Shown piece by piece: positions 43,101 through 47,863 of a stretch of 64,000 bases of DNA. The translations under genes and the position numbers were made by a program. Origin of the DNA: Reticulitermes speratus (lineage: Eukaryota > Arthropoda > Insecta > Blattodea > Rhinotermitidae); contig JAJKFL010000042.1 of NCBI GenBank assembly GCA_021186555.1, positions 44,424,980 to 44,488,979 on the forward strand, given 5' to 3'. Position 1 is the first letter of the stretch; every line of letters begins with the position of its first letter. The notes below the pieces were generated by a model, which saw only the letters and a program-made list of their open reading frames with translations, searched no databases and had not been told where the DNA came from.

Positions 43101-46100
43101 TTTACTCGGTAGAACTTCCTTCTTTTCATGATCTTAATTTTTTCTGTCATTACTGCTAGGGACATTATTGTTTTTTGTAATAAACTTTTACATTAACTCA
43201 ATAAAGTTTTTCACAGTTGAAACGTGCTTATTTATTAATATTCCAATTTGAAACTTATGGTGAGTTGTGAAGGTTTATGTGAGTTAAAATAATTTTGGGG
43301 AAAAGGCTACTAGAGTTAGTGAGGCTTTGTACAGAGTCCATGTTACCACAGAAGATACAATATGCAGAATGTGTATTGCATTTAACAAGTTGTGGAAGAT
43401 ACATCATTCCTGATGCATATGGTTCAGTTGCTTCCTTGTGTAGTTGCATATAGATGTGGGGCAAAATCGTATATCTTGTCTAATTGACATCTCCAAAGAG
43501 AAGAAGTTGTATATGAAGACAGAAAATTGGATATGCAGGATACATGGTATGAGGCATAGAAATTTAATCTAAAATTTAAAAATTCATACCTTGTATCGGT
43601 GTTTAGGTTTTCATGATGGGCATTGCTCAAGTGATGATCTTCTGGTTTTTTTAAACCATTTAGTTTAAAAAAACATTAGACTGGCATTTGAGATCCACAT
43701 TTATACAGAGTCTGTAAAGAATTCTGCAAAAAATATGTCTTGTACATGTGTATTAAATGTTAAGTGAAGAAGGTAGAACAAAGCCATGTATGCTTCATAT
43801 ACTTATGGTCTGTGGCTGAGAGAGGTTTTTCTCGAGTTCCTCTGTTTTCCCATGTTAGCATCACCCACTAATGTCCCATTCTCCTGTTTTGTCTACCCCT
43901 GGTACTATGTAATCTTAGCAATTGACGGCATCCTTAAATAAAATGCCTCTCTGTCTTTCTCCCTCTCTGTCTGCCTGTCTGTTTATAATTCTAATAATAT
44001 GTTTTCTGTGGGAGACAATTTTGTGTTTGCAGAGTGTGATTGTCATTGTTCTAAGGCATTGCATGTTTGTATTTCATGTTTTACCTTCAACAGACATACT
44101 TTTGCTATTTTTAAATTAATTAAATTTGTAGGAATACAGTCAACTTGCAGATTAAGTAACCTTGTCTAAGACACACACTGTAGTCTTGTGTTTCAGAGCA
44201 GTGTGAAAAGAAGGGAGTGTGTAGCAGTTACACAATATTATTTCATGCTTGTTAGCAGGGGGCACCAATGGGAGTGCTTCATTGCTTCATTTACCCATGT
44301 ACTAAGACTGTTCCTTTCAAGGTCACAATGAACATATGCCATATAAGAGGCAGGAAATGGAATAATTTATTCTGTACATGTGGTAGTTGTGTGGTAATTG
44401 AAATGTTCGTCATGTACCAATCCAGTGTTTTTGTTACACAAGTGACTTAACTTCTCACATCCATTTTGTCTGATCATTTAGTGGTTGTACGTTTCCATGT
44501 TTTGAAGTCACTAGAAGTCTAATGCCAGGCTCAGAATTAACGAAAGGAGTTTTTCTCAATACCATGTCAGTTACATCTTTTAAGTCAAACTAGCTCACCT
44601 GCGTAAATTTTCATGAGCTTGAGCTTCTTGTGAAATTTGGGGGTCCACACAGGAGTGACTGTGCACACTACAGTCTTCTGCAATGTGACACCGTGTTGTC
44701 TGATAGTCATTTACGCAGCGTTTCGTAGGAGCATACTACTTCCATCTTCAAGCTAGAAGATGTAACAATATCACATCCTACAAGACTTACTCTTCAGAAA
44801 ACGATTTTCTGTAGTTCAATTATGTGCAAAAGAAGAGGTCCTTAAAATTTTACAAACTTTGACTTAAATATATAGTAATGTTATTTGTTGGTATTTTTAT
44901 CGTTTCCTTAGAATTTTATGTGTATGTCAGTTTTTTATGTTATTTTCTGGAACCTGCAGTTGGGCTGATATAAAATAGAAGTTACCTTGACACAATATTG
45001 GATATTTTCTTTAAGAAAAAAATACCATTATTATTACAGTATATTTGATTTAATGCTTCCAAAAATATGTGTTTGGTGACCATTGCTCACTGATACCAAG
45101 ATTCATCCAGTAATTGCAAAACTTTTATGAAGGGGTGGCTGTTATGTAAACAGAATATGCTACAATTTGTCCCTGCTGATGTGTTTAAACAATATAAGTT
45201 TACTGTTCTCTCTCTGGTATATAATATTAGCAGGTGATAAGTGCTAATTAATTAACTCTCCACACTTTTCAGAATCAAACTTTGGTTATGTAAGTGACAA
45301 ACATAAAAATTATTCACAACCTAATTAGCATCAGTGTGGTAAATACTTGAGTTGCAGTTAGCATAGTCTTATTTTGTAGACAAGGTGAGAGCCCAAGGAC
45401 ATTTATTTCTCCTCTTAGTCATAACGGATTTGGGGTGTGTAAACTTCCAATTACTATTCATGGTACATCACTGGGTCATTTCCTTATCACAATTGGCTAT
45501 GGCCAAAACGAGTGTGTCTTGTTATGAAACCAAGGAATTTGCATTTATGTGAAAGTACTGGAGTTATGGTTCACTGTGTTGAGTTCGTACTGATGTAAGA
45601 TGGTGATAGAATAATACGATGTGAGTTTTTGAAATGTGGTACTACAATAATCCCTCACCAACTGTGAGATGCAACATTCCTGGAAAAACACCATGGTTAA
45701 CAAGTGCAAAGTGTTGTGCAGTCTGTGGCCACTTTTGAAAATTTGTGAAAACCTTCACTTAAAGAGAGTGTAGGCAAAATAACATCACACATAAAATATT
45801 ACAAAAAAATTACAATAGGTCTTAGCGTACCATAATCGTAATATTAAAGCTTGAAACTGTTTGTAGGTGGCATTACAGCCGTGCCCATGACAAACATGGG
45901 TGTCTTGGTGCAGAAGCCACCAATTATTTCTCTATGTACACAGATTGAAACTATATCTGTAGACTACCATATTCCCTGTTGATGTTGAACTGCATAAATT
46001 TGTGTGAAAAGTTAGTCTATAATTATATCAATATTGTAGGGCAATGTTAGTTATCAAGTTCAGTTATTCTGGGATGTGACACTGTGTAGGAAGTGTAGTT

Positions 46101-47340
46101 CCTGATGTTTCGAGAGATTGTAGTGCCTTAACGTTACAGTCGAGCAGACTTTAGCTACTGTACCTTGTAGATGAAGGCACTGCGATCCTTCAAAATGTTG
46201 GGAATTATGCATCCAATGATACAAGTGTCACATCCCAGCAGATTTGAATCTTCAGCAGCACCACTGCAAAAACTTTAAATGTCACAACATTAGAAATGTT
46301 TTAAGTTCTCATTAGGGGTACTATAGAAAACCATAATGATGGAAATGTATTGGTTCTCCTAGGACTCCATAGATACATTTACCAGCTTTTCATGAACAAA
46401 TGACTACAGCAAGTATAGAAATGTTTGTATGAAACCAGTGTTTTTTCCCCCCAATCATACACAGTGGTATGCGGTATTAGTACTCTTTTTAAAGAAAGTA
46501 AGCTTAAAATGGGCTTAAGGTCATCTTTTTATGCTTTATGAGCGCCATGACCTTTTGTTCCAAAAGCACTGTATGGAATGCTAGGAGACCGTGGACAAGC
46601 TGAGTCTTTTAGGAGGTGAGTAGATTGTAGTGCAAGTATTTAGGCTTTCACAGCTGTGTAGTTGAGGTCTTGATGTGGCGCCATGTCATTGTGCCTGACA
46701 TTTTGAGACAGTGTAGTGGTTTCGTCTTCAAGGGTCAAAAAGTCCAAGAAGACTTGGATATGGACCTTGACATTTGAAGATGAAACCACTATGCTGTCTG
46801 GATGCGTCAAATACCAGTTACGGGAATATACTGAGTTACACAGTGCCACATCCCAGAAAAACGAATGTCCATAGACTGAAGTTGTATTTCTGGAGTGAAT
46901 CTTCCTTATATTCAATGAAATGAATATGACAGTGCTTCTATGGGTTGTTGATAAAGTCATGTTCAGTATTTGAATACAAAATTGAAGTTCTGAACATGTT
47001 ATTGCTTTACATGAAATATTGTTCTGTGTATGGGATATTTTATTTAATTTAAGTTTATGGACTCTTGAGATGAGCATCTCTGCAGTTTGAGATATAAGTA
47101 CCATCATTTAGGAGCAACCAGCTTGTATCATCTTTATGATAAAAGCGTGAGAGTACCATGATCTTCACGTATAGGAAATGAATTTCTTTTGTATATAAAC
47201 GTACATTCATAATATTCCTCTGGCTTTTTTTTAGGTTGTTTATGTATAAAAGACGTACATCTCAACGCTCTGGAGAAAGACAACTCTACCCAAAGCATCA
47301 TGGAGGCTACACGGAGCTGAGAAACCTGACATTTGATTGA
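1093..47340 (+). CDS. Treh: Membrane-bound trehalase (Treh-2 type), six coding exons
   Basis: Trehalase (EC 3.2.1.28, glycoside hydrolase family 37) splits trehalose, the main insect blood sugar, into two glucoses. The exons join in frame to 643 residues. The first ~20 residues are a hydrophobic signal peptide ([15 protein letters not shown]). Signature 1, [14 protein letters not shown], is at 164-177; SGWDFSSRW with catalytic Asp322 at 319-327; signature 2, [10 protein letters not shown], at 464-473; GGGGEY with catalytic Glu532 at 528-533. A membrane span covers 592-613, followed by KRR and a 27-residue tail ending [10 protein letters not shown]. Several N-glycosylation sequons (NETW, NHTI, NYTL, NATN) lie in the ectodomain. 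The ectodomain should face the extracellular side, and the basic KRR fits a type I topology. Length and architecture match insect trehalase-2 rather than the soluble form. No frameshift or missing catalytic residue is seen. Introns are 21.5, 2.5, 1.0, 1.2 and 18.2 kb. Confidence 0.95.
1380..1416 (-). ncRNA. Hammerhead-like motif, one core base mutated
   Basis: The minus strand reads GTGATGA (CTGATGA with the first C changed), a GGCTG/CAGCC stem II, GAAAC, then the palindrome ACATATGT and A. Loss of the first core base probably inactivates it. Confidence 0.45.
2190..2340 (+). repeat. Dispersed repeat fragment (GCACCACCACGTTTAACATT family)
   Basis: It contains CCTTTAATAAAGCC, then an ACTATATGGACCACCACG run followed by TTTAACATT. 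This matches the unit seen at 9829-9900 and 10270-10340. A further piece, GTTTACTGCGCGGTACGAACTG, lies at about 2710-2735. Confidence 0.5.
3261..3297 (+). ncRNA. Hammerhead-like motif, second subfamily
   Basis: It reads CAGAAGATGGAGGCAGC, then a short loop, TTCTTCTGAAACGTCG. This is the CTGAAGA...GAAAC pattern with one core change (T to A). The same pattern recurs through the window in foldback elements. Confidence 0.35.
3352..3570 (+). repeat. tRNA-derived SINE (family B)
   Basis: The head has a box A-like TGGCTCAGGCGGTTAATCG and a box B-like GGGTTCGACCCC. The body is a T-rich stretch (GGTTTTTCTGTGAATACTTC) and the end reads GACAGTGTCGCTAAATAACG. The same 3' end recurs at 23760, 43920 and 50240. 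Confidence 0.65.
3822..3988. repeat. Direct tandem duplication, two 83-bp units
   Basis: The unit beginning GATGCGTTTTAGAAAAGCC is repeated at 3905 with only a few differences. No coding content is seen. Confidence 0.85.
4470..4720 (+). repeat. Possible diverged tRNA-type SINE
   Basis: It opens with AGTAGCTCAGTAAAG, a box A-like string. It ends with a stretch resembling the family A body (GGAGCTGTCCTGCCATTCCCC). Divergence is high and box B is not convincing. Confidence 0.3.
5041..5895 (-). repeat. Interspersed repeat ending in a 42-bp array
   Basis: Bases 5060-5370 are the reverse complement of 11840-12120 (shared blocks include GTTGCGCGTTGGGTCAGCGC and CTAGGTTGCGGGT). The two loci are therefore copies of one element in opposite orientation. 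This copy ends in about 12 tandem units where the other has one. The class is unknown and no coding domain is recognised. Confidence 0.7.
5331..5865. repeat. 42-bp tandem array, about 12 copies
   Basis: The unit contains CAAACGCTGGAGTTTTGATA followed by ACCATGTGTACGTGGCTG. Because 42 is divisible by 3 and the unit lacks stops in several frames, both strands carry reading frames of 130-193 codons made of a 14-residue repeat (for example [14 protein letters not shown]). Variants cluster: CAGTGGAATT units lie at the right end and CGCTGGAGTT units at the left. This suggests local copy-number change. It is not a gene. Confidence 0.9.
5972..6008 (-). ncRNA. Degenerate hammerhead-like motif
   Basis: The minus strand reads TCATGATGGC...GATGAAACATATGTA. 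GAAAC and the palindrome ACATATGT are kept, but the CTGATGA box and stem II are damaged. Confidence 0.35.
6365..6515. repeat. Dispersed repeat shared with 27735-27900
   Basis: Both loci carry AAAAATCTAGAAGC, CTCAAAATTTTAGG, GCCAGAAGG-type and TACAAAATTTAGT blocks in the same order. It is a diverged two-copy repeat of unknown class. Confidence 0.6.
7616..7692. repeat. Near-perfect palindrome (cruciform-prone)
   Basis: The arms are about 38 bases (AGAATGGTGCGGTTTTAATA and its complement), separated by AA at 7654-7655. There is one small mismatch near CACAAAAG/CTTTTCTG. It lies directly beside the MITE at 7696. Confidence 0.85.
7696..7985. mobile_element. pogo/Tigger-like MITE
   Basis: The left end is CAGGAAGTCCCCGACTTACG. 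The right end, reverse-complemented, is CAGACGGACCCGACTTACGT, and TA follows it. Internal copies of TACGTAAGTC are subterminal repeats. It has no transposase. It belongs to the same family as 35774-36118. Confidence 0.6.
8275..8455 (+). repeat. SINE family B, 3' portion
   Basis: It has GTCCCGGGTTCAGATCTC as a box B relic, and CTCAAATTAGGCCACACCTC as a body block shared with 25500 and 60200. Confidence 0.45.
8466..8750 (+). repeat. tRNA-derived SINE (family A), near full length
   Basis: The head, GGGATAGCTCAGTCACTATA, is box A-like. A diverged box B (TATTTCGATTGCC) follows. The body blocks are ACCGCCTCTGGGGCACACCC, AAAGCGGCCGAGGCGTGAAG and GGAGCTGTACCTCCACTC, ending in a CAGGGACGG block. Confidence 0.75.
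9178..9765 (+). mobile_element. 5'-truncated non-LTR retrotransposon, RT C-terminus and 3' end
   Basis: The + strand encodes [39 protein letters not shown] and [13 protein letters not shown]. These are recognisable as the region after the reverse transcriptase domain of arthropod LINEs. At least one frameshift falls near 9420. The 3' end is AATGAACCTTCGGGTTCCAT, shared with the copies at 29.4 and 56.8 kb. Confidence 0.8.
9829..10480. repeat. Dispersed repeat with three 114-bp tandem units
   Basis: Units of 114 bases start at 9906, 10020 and 10134 (ATTTATGTGTTTTGTGTGG through CTGCGCGGTACGGACTG) and are nearly identical. The leading block with GGTTACTATATGCACCACC occurs at 9840 and again at 10280, so a larger segment is also duplicated. 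Pieces of the family lie at 2190, 10700, 61650 and the window end. Confidence 0.85.
10690..10800 (+). repeat. Fragment of the 114-bp repeat family
   Basis: GGCCCAGTGGTTACTTTACG, CAGGTGTAACATTCAG, TTCTGCCCACACAG and GCGCGGTACG are in the same order as at 9829-10020, but compressed. Confidence 0.6.
11231..11262 (-). ncRNA. Hammerhead-like ribozyme, mirror copy
   Basis: This is the exact reverse complement of the core at 11717-11748 in the opposite arm of the element, with the same stem II and palindromic stem III. Confidence 0.6.
11717..11748 (+). ncRNA. Hammerhead-like ribozyme, all core bases intact
   Basis: CTGACGA (fits CTGANGA) is followed by stem II GATC/GATC capped by CGAG, then GAAAC. 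The palindromic stem III ACACGTGT and A at the cleavage position come next. CC before the core can pair with GG after the cleavage site. It is the best-preserved copy here. One unpaired U precedes stem II. Confidence 0.6.
12731..12766 (-). ncRNA. Hammerhead-like motif, second subfamily
   Basis: The minus strand reads CTGAAAATGGAGG, a loop, CCTCCGAAATGTC. The GGAGG/CCTCC stem is strong, but CTGANGA has an A for G change and GAAAC is GAAAT. Confidence 0.35.
13215..13475 (+). repeat. SINE family A
   Basis: The blocks GTCCAGACCGGCCCTGGAGC, TTCACCTCCATCTAGTGCCG and CTTCATGGCGTGG are diagnostic. A 16-base G run lies at 13359-13374. Confidence 0.7.
13993..14155 (-). repeat. SINE family A, 3' part
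   Basis: The minus strand reads AGCCTCCTATACAATGGGAA, AAAGCGGCCGGGGCGTGGAG and AGCTATACCTCTACTCCCCC, the family A body. Confidence 0.7.
14923..15651 (-). pseudogene. Decayed transposon-type gene of a widespread arthropod family
   Basis: Three consecutive minus-strand reading frames (15651-15355, 15409-15203, 15183-14923) together resemble one protein: an N-terminal Cys-rich part with [16 protein letters not shown], then [11 protein letters not shown], then [20 protein letters not shown] and QIREL. The last part is [21 protein letters not shown] recognise this pattern from a multicopy arthropod family of unknown function that is usually annotated as uncharacterised and is probably transposon-borne. 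The frame changes near 15400 and 15200 and again after SDV at about 15060, so this copy is broken. Confidence 0.6.
15937..16022 (-). repeat. SINE family A fragment
   Basis: The minus strand has GAATGAGTGGCGCTACACCT and CCTTCATGGCGTGGACAGG, the 3' end of family A. Confidence 0.6.
16590..16715 (+). repeat. SINE family A, 3' part
   Basis: GTGAAGCAGCCGGAGCGTGA, CACCTTCATCTAGCGCGGAA and GCCTTCATGGCGTAGACAGG match the family A body. Confidence 0.7.
16931..17212 (+). repeat. SINE family A, near full length
   Basis: Box A-like GCTGGGATAGCTCATAG and box B-like GGTTTGATTCCCGGC head the element. The body has CCAGCCTCCTATTCAGTTGG, AAAGCGATCGCAGCGTGAAG and CCTTCTTGACGTGGATAGGG. Confidence 0.8.
17291..18186. 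repeat. 35-bp satellite, about 25 units, with 315-bp higher-order repeat
   Basis: The unit is ATTTTCCACAGTTCAGAACG plus CCTGAAAACAAGCCA. Variants (ACCGCCTTAAAACAAGAC, AACGGCTGAAAAC, GTTTTCTACAG) recur in the same order. The rare GTTTTCTACAG variant lies at 17721 and 18036, exactly nine units (315 bases) apart, with matching neighbours. Each unit contains TTCAG...CTGAA, a small dyad. Confidence 0.95.
18466..18615 (-). mobile_element. LINE 3' end
   Basis: On the minus strand it reads CTCAGGATAGGGACAGGTGG, TGCGGTAATGAACCTTCGGG, AATTTCTTGACTAGCTGAC and a short (TTAG)n tail. This is the same 3' end as the 29.4-kb copy. Confidence 0.8.
18896..19465. mobile_element. Possible MITE with GATACGAT subterminal repeats
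   Basis: The left end (AAGATACGATGGCGATAAG, GACGATACGATAAGCG) is approximately the reverse complement of the right end (TATCTATCGTATCGTCATCG). GATACGAT-type words are dense at the left end. No coding capacity is seen and the superfamily is unknown. Confidence 0.4.
19003..19075. repeat. GC-rich palindrome
   Basis: Perfect 18-base arms (ATGTTCACGACGGGGCGA and its complement) enclose a second near-palindrome GACGACGCAGCATGCTGTGT. It should form a stable hairpin. Confidence 0.85.
19930..20372. mobile_element. hAT-like MITE
   Basis: The left end is CAGTGATTCCCAAATTGTGC. The right end, reverse-complemented, is CAGTGTTTTGCAAAAGTTTTG. The flanking 8-mers GTCTAGAG and CTCTATGG are imperfect target duplications. 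GGGATCCGTGG recurs near both ends. Confidence 0.5.
20640..20797 (-). repeat. tRNA-derived SINE (family C) with tRNA-like head
   Basis: The minus strand has an acceptor-type pair GACCTCGG...CCGAGGTC about 73 bases apart, box A-like TGGACTAGTGGTTAGCG and box B GGGTTCGATCCC. The anticodon and T stems do not pair fully, so this is a SINE head rather than a working tRNA. The body has CTTCCTTCGGAGGGGAAGTA and GCCGTCGGTCCC. Confidence 0.75.
20942..20974 (-). ncRNA. Hammerhead-like motif with paired stem I
   Basis: The minus strand reads CTCATGA (core G changed to C), then ...GCCGAAACATGTA followed by GCAC. GTGC before the core pairs with GCAC after the cleavage site. Confidence 0.4.
21094..21240. 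repeat. Foldback element (CTTCTGGG family)
   Basis: GAAATCTGTGGTCTTCTGGG and TAATTACACG at the left are exactly inverted at the right (21211-21240). The inside carries ACGTTTCAGG...CCATCTTCACGGGTC, the reverse of a hammerhead-like CTGAAGA...GAAAC motif. Confidence 0.7.
22249..22284 (-). ncRNA. Degenerate hammerhead-like motif
   Basis: The minus strand reads AATGATGGCACAGTATAGCT then GAAACACATGT. GAAAC is kept but CTGATGA is damaged. It sits 400 bases upstream of trehalase exon 2. Confidence 0.3.
22690..23472 (+). CDS. Treh: Trehalase exon 2: N-terminal catalytic region and signature 1
   Basis: The acceptor is TTCATTTTCAG|T and the donor TG|GTAAGG, giving 783 bases and residues 29-290. It contains [14 protein letters not shown] (164-177; Arg167 is a substrate-binding residue in the family) and [14 protein letters not shown]. 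It ends in GPRPESYW, whose Trp codon is completed by exon 3. The reading frame is open throughout. Confidence 0.95.
23550..23795 (+). repeat. SINE family B
   Basis: The head reads GTGGTTGAGTGGCTGGCAC. The body has GGTTTTCCATCG and GTCTGTCCAGGCATAATGCC, and the end is AGTGTCGTTAAATAAACC. Confidence 0.6.
25096..25305. repeat. Foldback element with second-subfamily hammerhead motif
   Basis: On the minus strand 25151-25186 reads CTGAAGCTGTAGG...CCTTCGAAATGTC. The flanks include AAAAGACTT and GGGATG blocks of the CTTCTGGGATG family. CCTGAAACGTCGGG lies at 25244. Confidence 0.45.
25400..25625 (+). repeat. SINE family B, diverged
   Basis: TGGTTTTTCTCAGTCCATCC, CTCAAATTAGGACATGG and GACAGTGTCATTCAGTAAAA are family B blocks in order. 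Confidence 0.5.
25952..26088 (+). CDS. Treh: Trehalase exon 3: catalytic Asp
   Basis: The acceptor is a run of T followed by AG at 25950-25951, and the donor is AAAG|GTAAGC. The exon is 137 bases, entering in phase 2 and leaving in phase 1, and is too short for a simple open-frame search. It encodes [10 protein letters not shown] through [10 protein letters not shown] to NATNK. Asp322 in SGWDFSSRW matches the general acid of family 37 trehalases. Confidence 0.93.
26089..27050 (+). other. Trehalase intron 3
   Basis: A 962-bp GT-AG intron, much of it an old LINE 3' end. Confidence 0.9.
26490..26870 (+). mobile_element. Old, diverged LINE 3' end
   Basis: CACATTGAGGGAAGAACATA, TTTTTGAGAATAGGGTGTTG and ATGGAACCTTTGGTTCCAT match the 9.2 and 29.4 kb copies. 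It has lost several CpGs (TTCGGG is now TTTGG) and is gapped. Confidence 0.7.
27051..27598 (+). CDS. Treh: Trehalase exon 4: signature 2
   Basis: The acceptor is TACTGTTGCAG|GG and the donor GAAAAG|GTGAGT, phase 0 out. It encodes residues 336-518, including [34 protein letters not shown] (trehalase signature 2 at 464-473) and the NDTGAMYEK end. Confidence 0.95.
27599..28766 (+). other. Trehalase intron 4
   Basis: A 1168-bp GT-AG intron. Bases 27735-27900 are the repeat shared with 6365-6515. Apart from that repeat I recognise nothing here. Confidence 0.9.
27735..27900. repeat. Dispersed repeat shared with 6365-6515
   Basis: AAAAATCTAGAAGC, CTCAAAATTTTAGG and CAGTACAAAATTTAGT are in the same order as at 6375-6480. 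Confidence 0.6.
28767..29038 (+). CDS. Treh: Trehalase exon 5: catalytic Glu and most of the membrane span
   Basis: The acceptor is TTGTTCCAG|TAT. It encodes [16 protein letters not shown] (Glu532, the catalytic base), then [17 protein letters not shown], a polar linker, and the hydrophobic run [17 protein letters not shown]. The donor used for the membrane form is GG|GTGAGG at 29039, phase 2. If it is not spliced, the frame reads GGG TGA and stops at 29042, giving 609 residues. Confidence 0.93.
29394..29868 (+). mobile_element. Young 5'-truncated LINE with 16-bp target duplication
   Basis: AGTCATGGAGTGTGTA occurs at 29378-29393 and 29869-29884. Between them the + strand stays open for 116 codons: [60 protein letters not shown] and [15 protein letters not shown]. 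It closes with AATGAACCTTCGGGTTCCAT and a (TTAG)6 tail. This is the C-terminus of a non-LTR reverse transcriptase, truncated at the 5' end as usual for target-primed insertion. It keeps more CpGs than the intron around it, consistent with a recent insertion. Confidence 0.92.
32148..32182 (-). ncRNA. Hammerhead-like motif, weak stem II
   Basis: The minus strand reads CTGATGATAGGGGC...CTTTGAAACATTGA. Both conserved boxes are intact, but stem II is weak and stem III is no longer palindromic. Confidence 0.35.
35675..35770 (+). repeat. SINE family B fragment
   Basis: TCTCAGTCCATAGACTAGCT and TTGCCAGGTTCTGTGTG resemble the family B middle. It abuts the MITE that follows. Confidence 0.3.
35774..36118. 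mobile_element. pogo/Tigger-like MITE with TA target
   Basis: The left end CAGACAATCCCTGACTTAC and the right end (reverse-complemented CAGACACTCCCCAACTTA) are inverted repeats flanked by TA at 35772 and 36119. It has no transposase frame. It is an inverted relative of 40392-40640. Confidence 0.75.
36127..36440. repeat. Tandem array of about 63 bp, five copies
   Basis: GCTGTGGCCACTCCCATACC starts at 36131 and recurs, with minor changes, near 36196, 36259, 36321 and 36382. The period is a multiple of three, which creates a spurious 105-codon frame with a 21-residue repeat. It starts right beside the MITE end. Confidence 0.9.
36953..37152. repeat. Foldback element with hammerhead-like core
   Basis: CCTCTGGGATGTGATGCTGT at the left is inverted at the right (GCATTGCATCCCAGAAGG). 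Inside, the + strand at 37075-37110 reads CTGAAGATGAAGG...ACTTCGAAATGTC. A short sister copy without the core lies at 36757-36815. Confidence 0.65.
37405..37670 (+). repeat. SINE family A, CpG-decayed
   Basis: Box B is GGTTTGATTCTTGGC. The body has CCGACTCTGGCCCACCCAGT, GGGTAAAGCGGCCAAGGTGT and TGCTTCATGGCATGATGG. CpGs are partly converted to TG/CA relative to copies in the flanks. Confidence 0.75.
40392..40640. mobile_element. Truncated pogo-like MITE
   Basis: The left end is CAGACACACCCTGACTTACA after a TA. The interior is the reverse complement of 35850-36080 (CAGTATTCTTCCACCACC, TCTCATTGTGCCTTTATTCC). The right terminal repeat is missing. Confidence 0.6.
41311..41512. repeat. Foldback element of the CTTCTGGGATG family
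   Basis: AAGTCTTTTGGGATG at the left is inverted at the right (ACATCCAAAAAGACTT). The interior has TGCCTTCATCTTCAGGGTCA and GACAACGAAGGCACTACAG, facing hammerhead-like half-cores. Confidence 0.6.
41588..41680. mobile_element. Possible hAT-like end
   Basis: CAGGGGTCTCAAACTC followed by ATACATGGGCC resembles hAT terminal sequence. No second end was found. Confidence 0.3.
43805..43945 (+). repeat. SINE family B, 3' part
   Basis: GAGGTTTTTCTCGAGTTCC, TTTTCCCATGTTAGCATC and GACGGCATCCTTAAATAAAA match the family B 3' half. Confidence 0.6.
44673..44788. repeat. Foldback element of the CTTCTGGGATG family
   Basis: AGTCTTCTGCAATGTGACAC is inverted at the right as ATCACATCCTACAAGACT. The interior is GCGTTTCGTAGGAGC...TCCATCTTCAAGCT, a minus-strand hammerhead-like core. 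Confidence 0.55.
46067..46241. repeat. Foldback element, both half-cores present
   Basis: TTCTGGGATGTGACACTGTG at the left is inverted at the right (AGTGTCACATCCCAGCAG). Inside lie GATGTTTCGAGAG (minus core) and GATGAAGGCACTGCGATCCT (plus core), mirror images of each other. Confidence 0.7.
46669..46857. repeat. Foldback element, both half-cores present
   Basis: TGATGTGGCGCCATGTC and CAGTGCCACATCCCAG are its ends. The arms hold GTAGTGGTTTCGTCTTCA and TGAAGATGAAACCACTATGC, close reverse complements. It ends about 380 bases before the trehalase tail exon. Confidence 0.65.
47235..47340 (+). CDS. Treh: Trehalase exon 6: end of membrane span, cytoplasmic tail and stop
   Basis: The acceptor is GGC followed by eight T then AG at 47233-47234. 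The first base completes Gly609. The exon then encodes LFMYKRR, a Ser/Arg-rich stretch and [10 protein letters not shown] before TGA. It completes the transmembrane helix begun in exon 5 and adds a basic stop-transfer and a 27-residue tail after KRR, the expected C-terminus of a trehalase-2. Phase, helix continuity and a strong polypyrimidine tract support it. It was found by scanning for the missing tail, because the exon is too short for an ORF search. Confidence 0.85.
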
Positions 47341-47857
47341 TGACAGTAGCAGTTTAACCAGGCAGCATGCTGTCTAGTAATACTGTATCTCTCTGGCTGA
47401 TGATGGACAGGTGAACAGATCGAAGCCACCAGTAAGGAAGGACAACCATTGGTAGAAAGTGTGAGCAGAAAACAAGGCAGGGTAAGAGAGTACTTGTAAT
47501 ATTTAGTATCAAGAAGTCCATATTCGGCATAGGCATTGGACAAAAAGTGAAAAACAGATGTTGTCTCTGGTGATAATAGCTTCAAGGAAAATAAAGCAAA
47601 AGGTAGAGGCCATGTTTCCAAACTGGGGGAAGGGATAGGAATGTTAGATCTCAATGGAATATCATAGGACAAAAATGGTCTATGGTATACCTGTTCAAAG
47701 ATTTGCATTTTTAAGGATGCAGTGCCATATAGCCTAATGGAAGTGTGCTGATATTTCAGAAGTACCTGTGATGCAGGCAGCTCGTCCCTATGAAACGTTT
47801 GCGCATGTGCCAGACTTTGTGGCATATTGTTGCTGCTGCAAAAACCTTAAATCTTGT

Positions 47858-47863
47858 AATAAA
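47858..47863 (+). terminator. Candidate proximal polyadenylation signal
   Basis: This is the first AATAAA after the trehalase stop codon, about 520 bases downstream, followed by a T-rich stretch. It may not be the one used. Confidence 0.35.

Larger units (their letters stand above)
29039..47234 (+). other. Trehalase intron 5 (18.2 kb)
   Basis: The donor is GG|GTGAGG and the acceptor is TTTTTTTTAG. No host coding exon was recognised inside. Stretches where I can classify nothing include 29885-32140, 32190-35670, 37680-40390, 42000-43800, 43950-44670 and 44790-46060. Simple repeats lie at 31105-31118 (TG), 34002-34013 (TA), 34581-34602 (CT) and 40703-40722 (GA). Confidence 0.85.
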
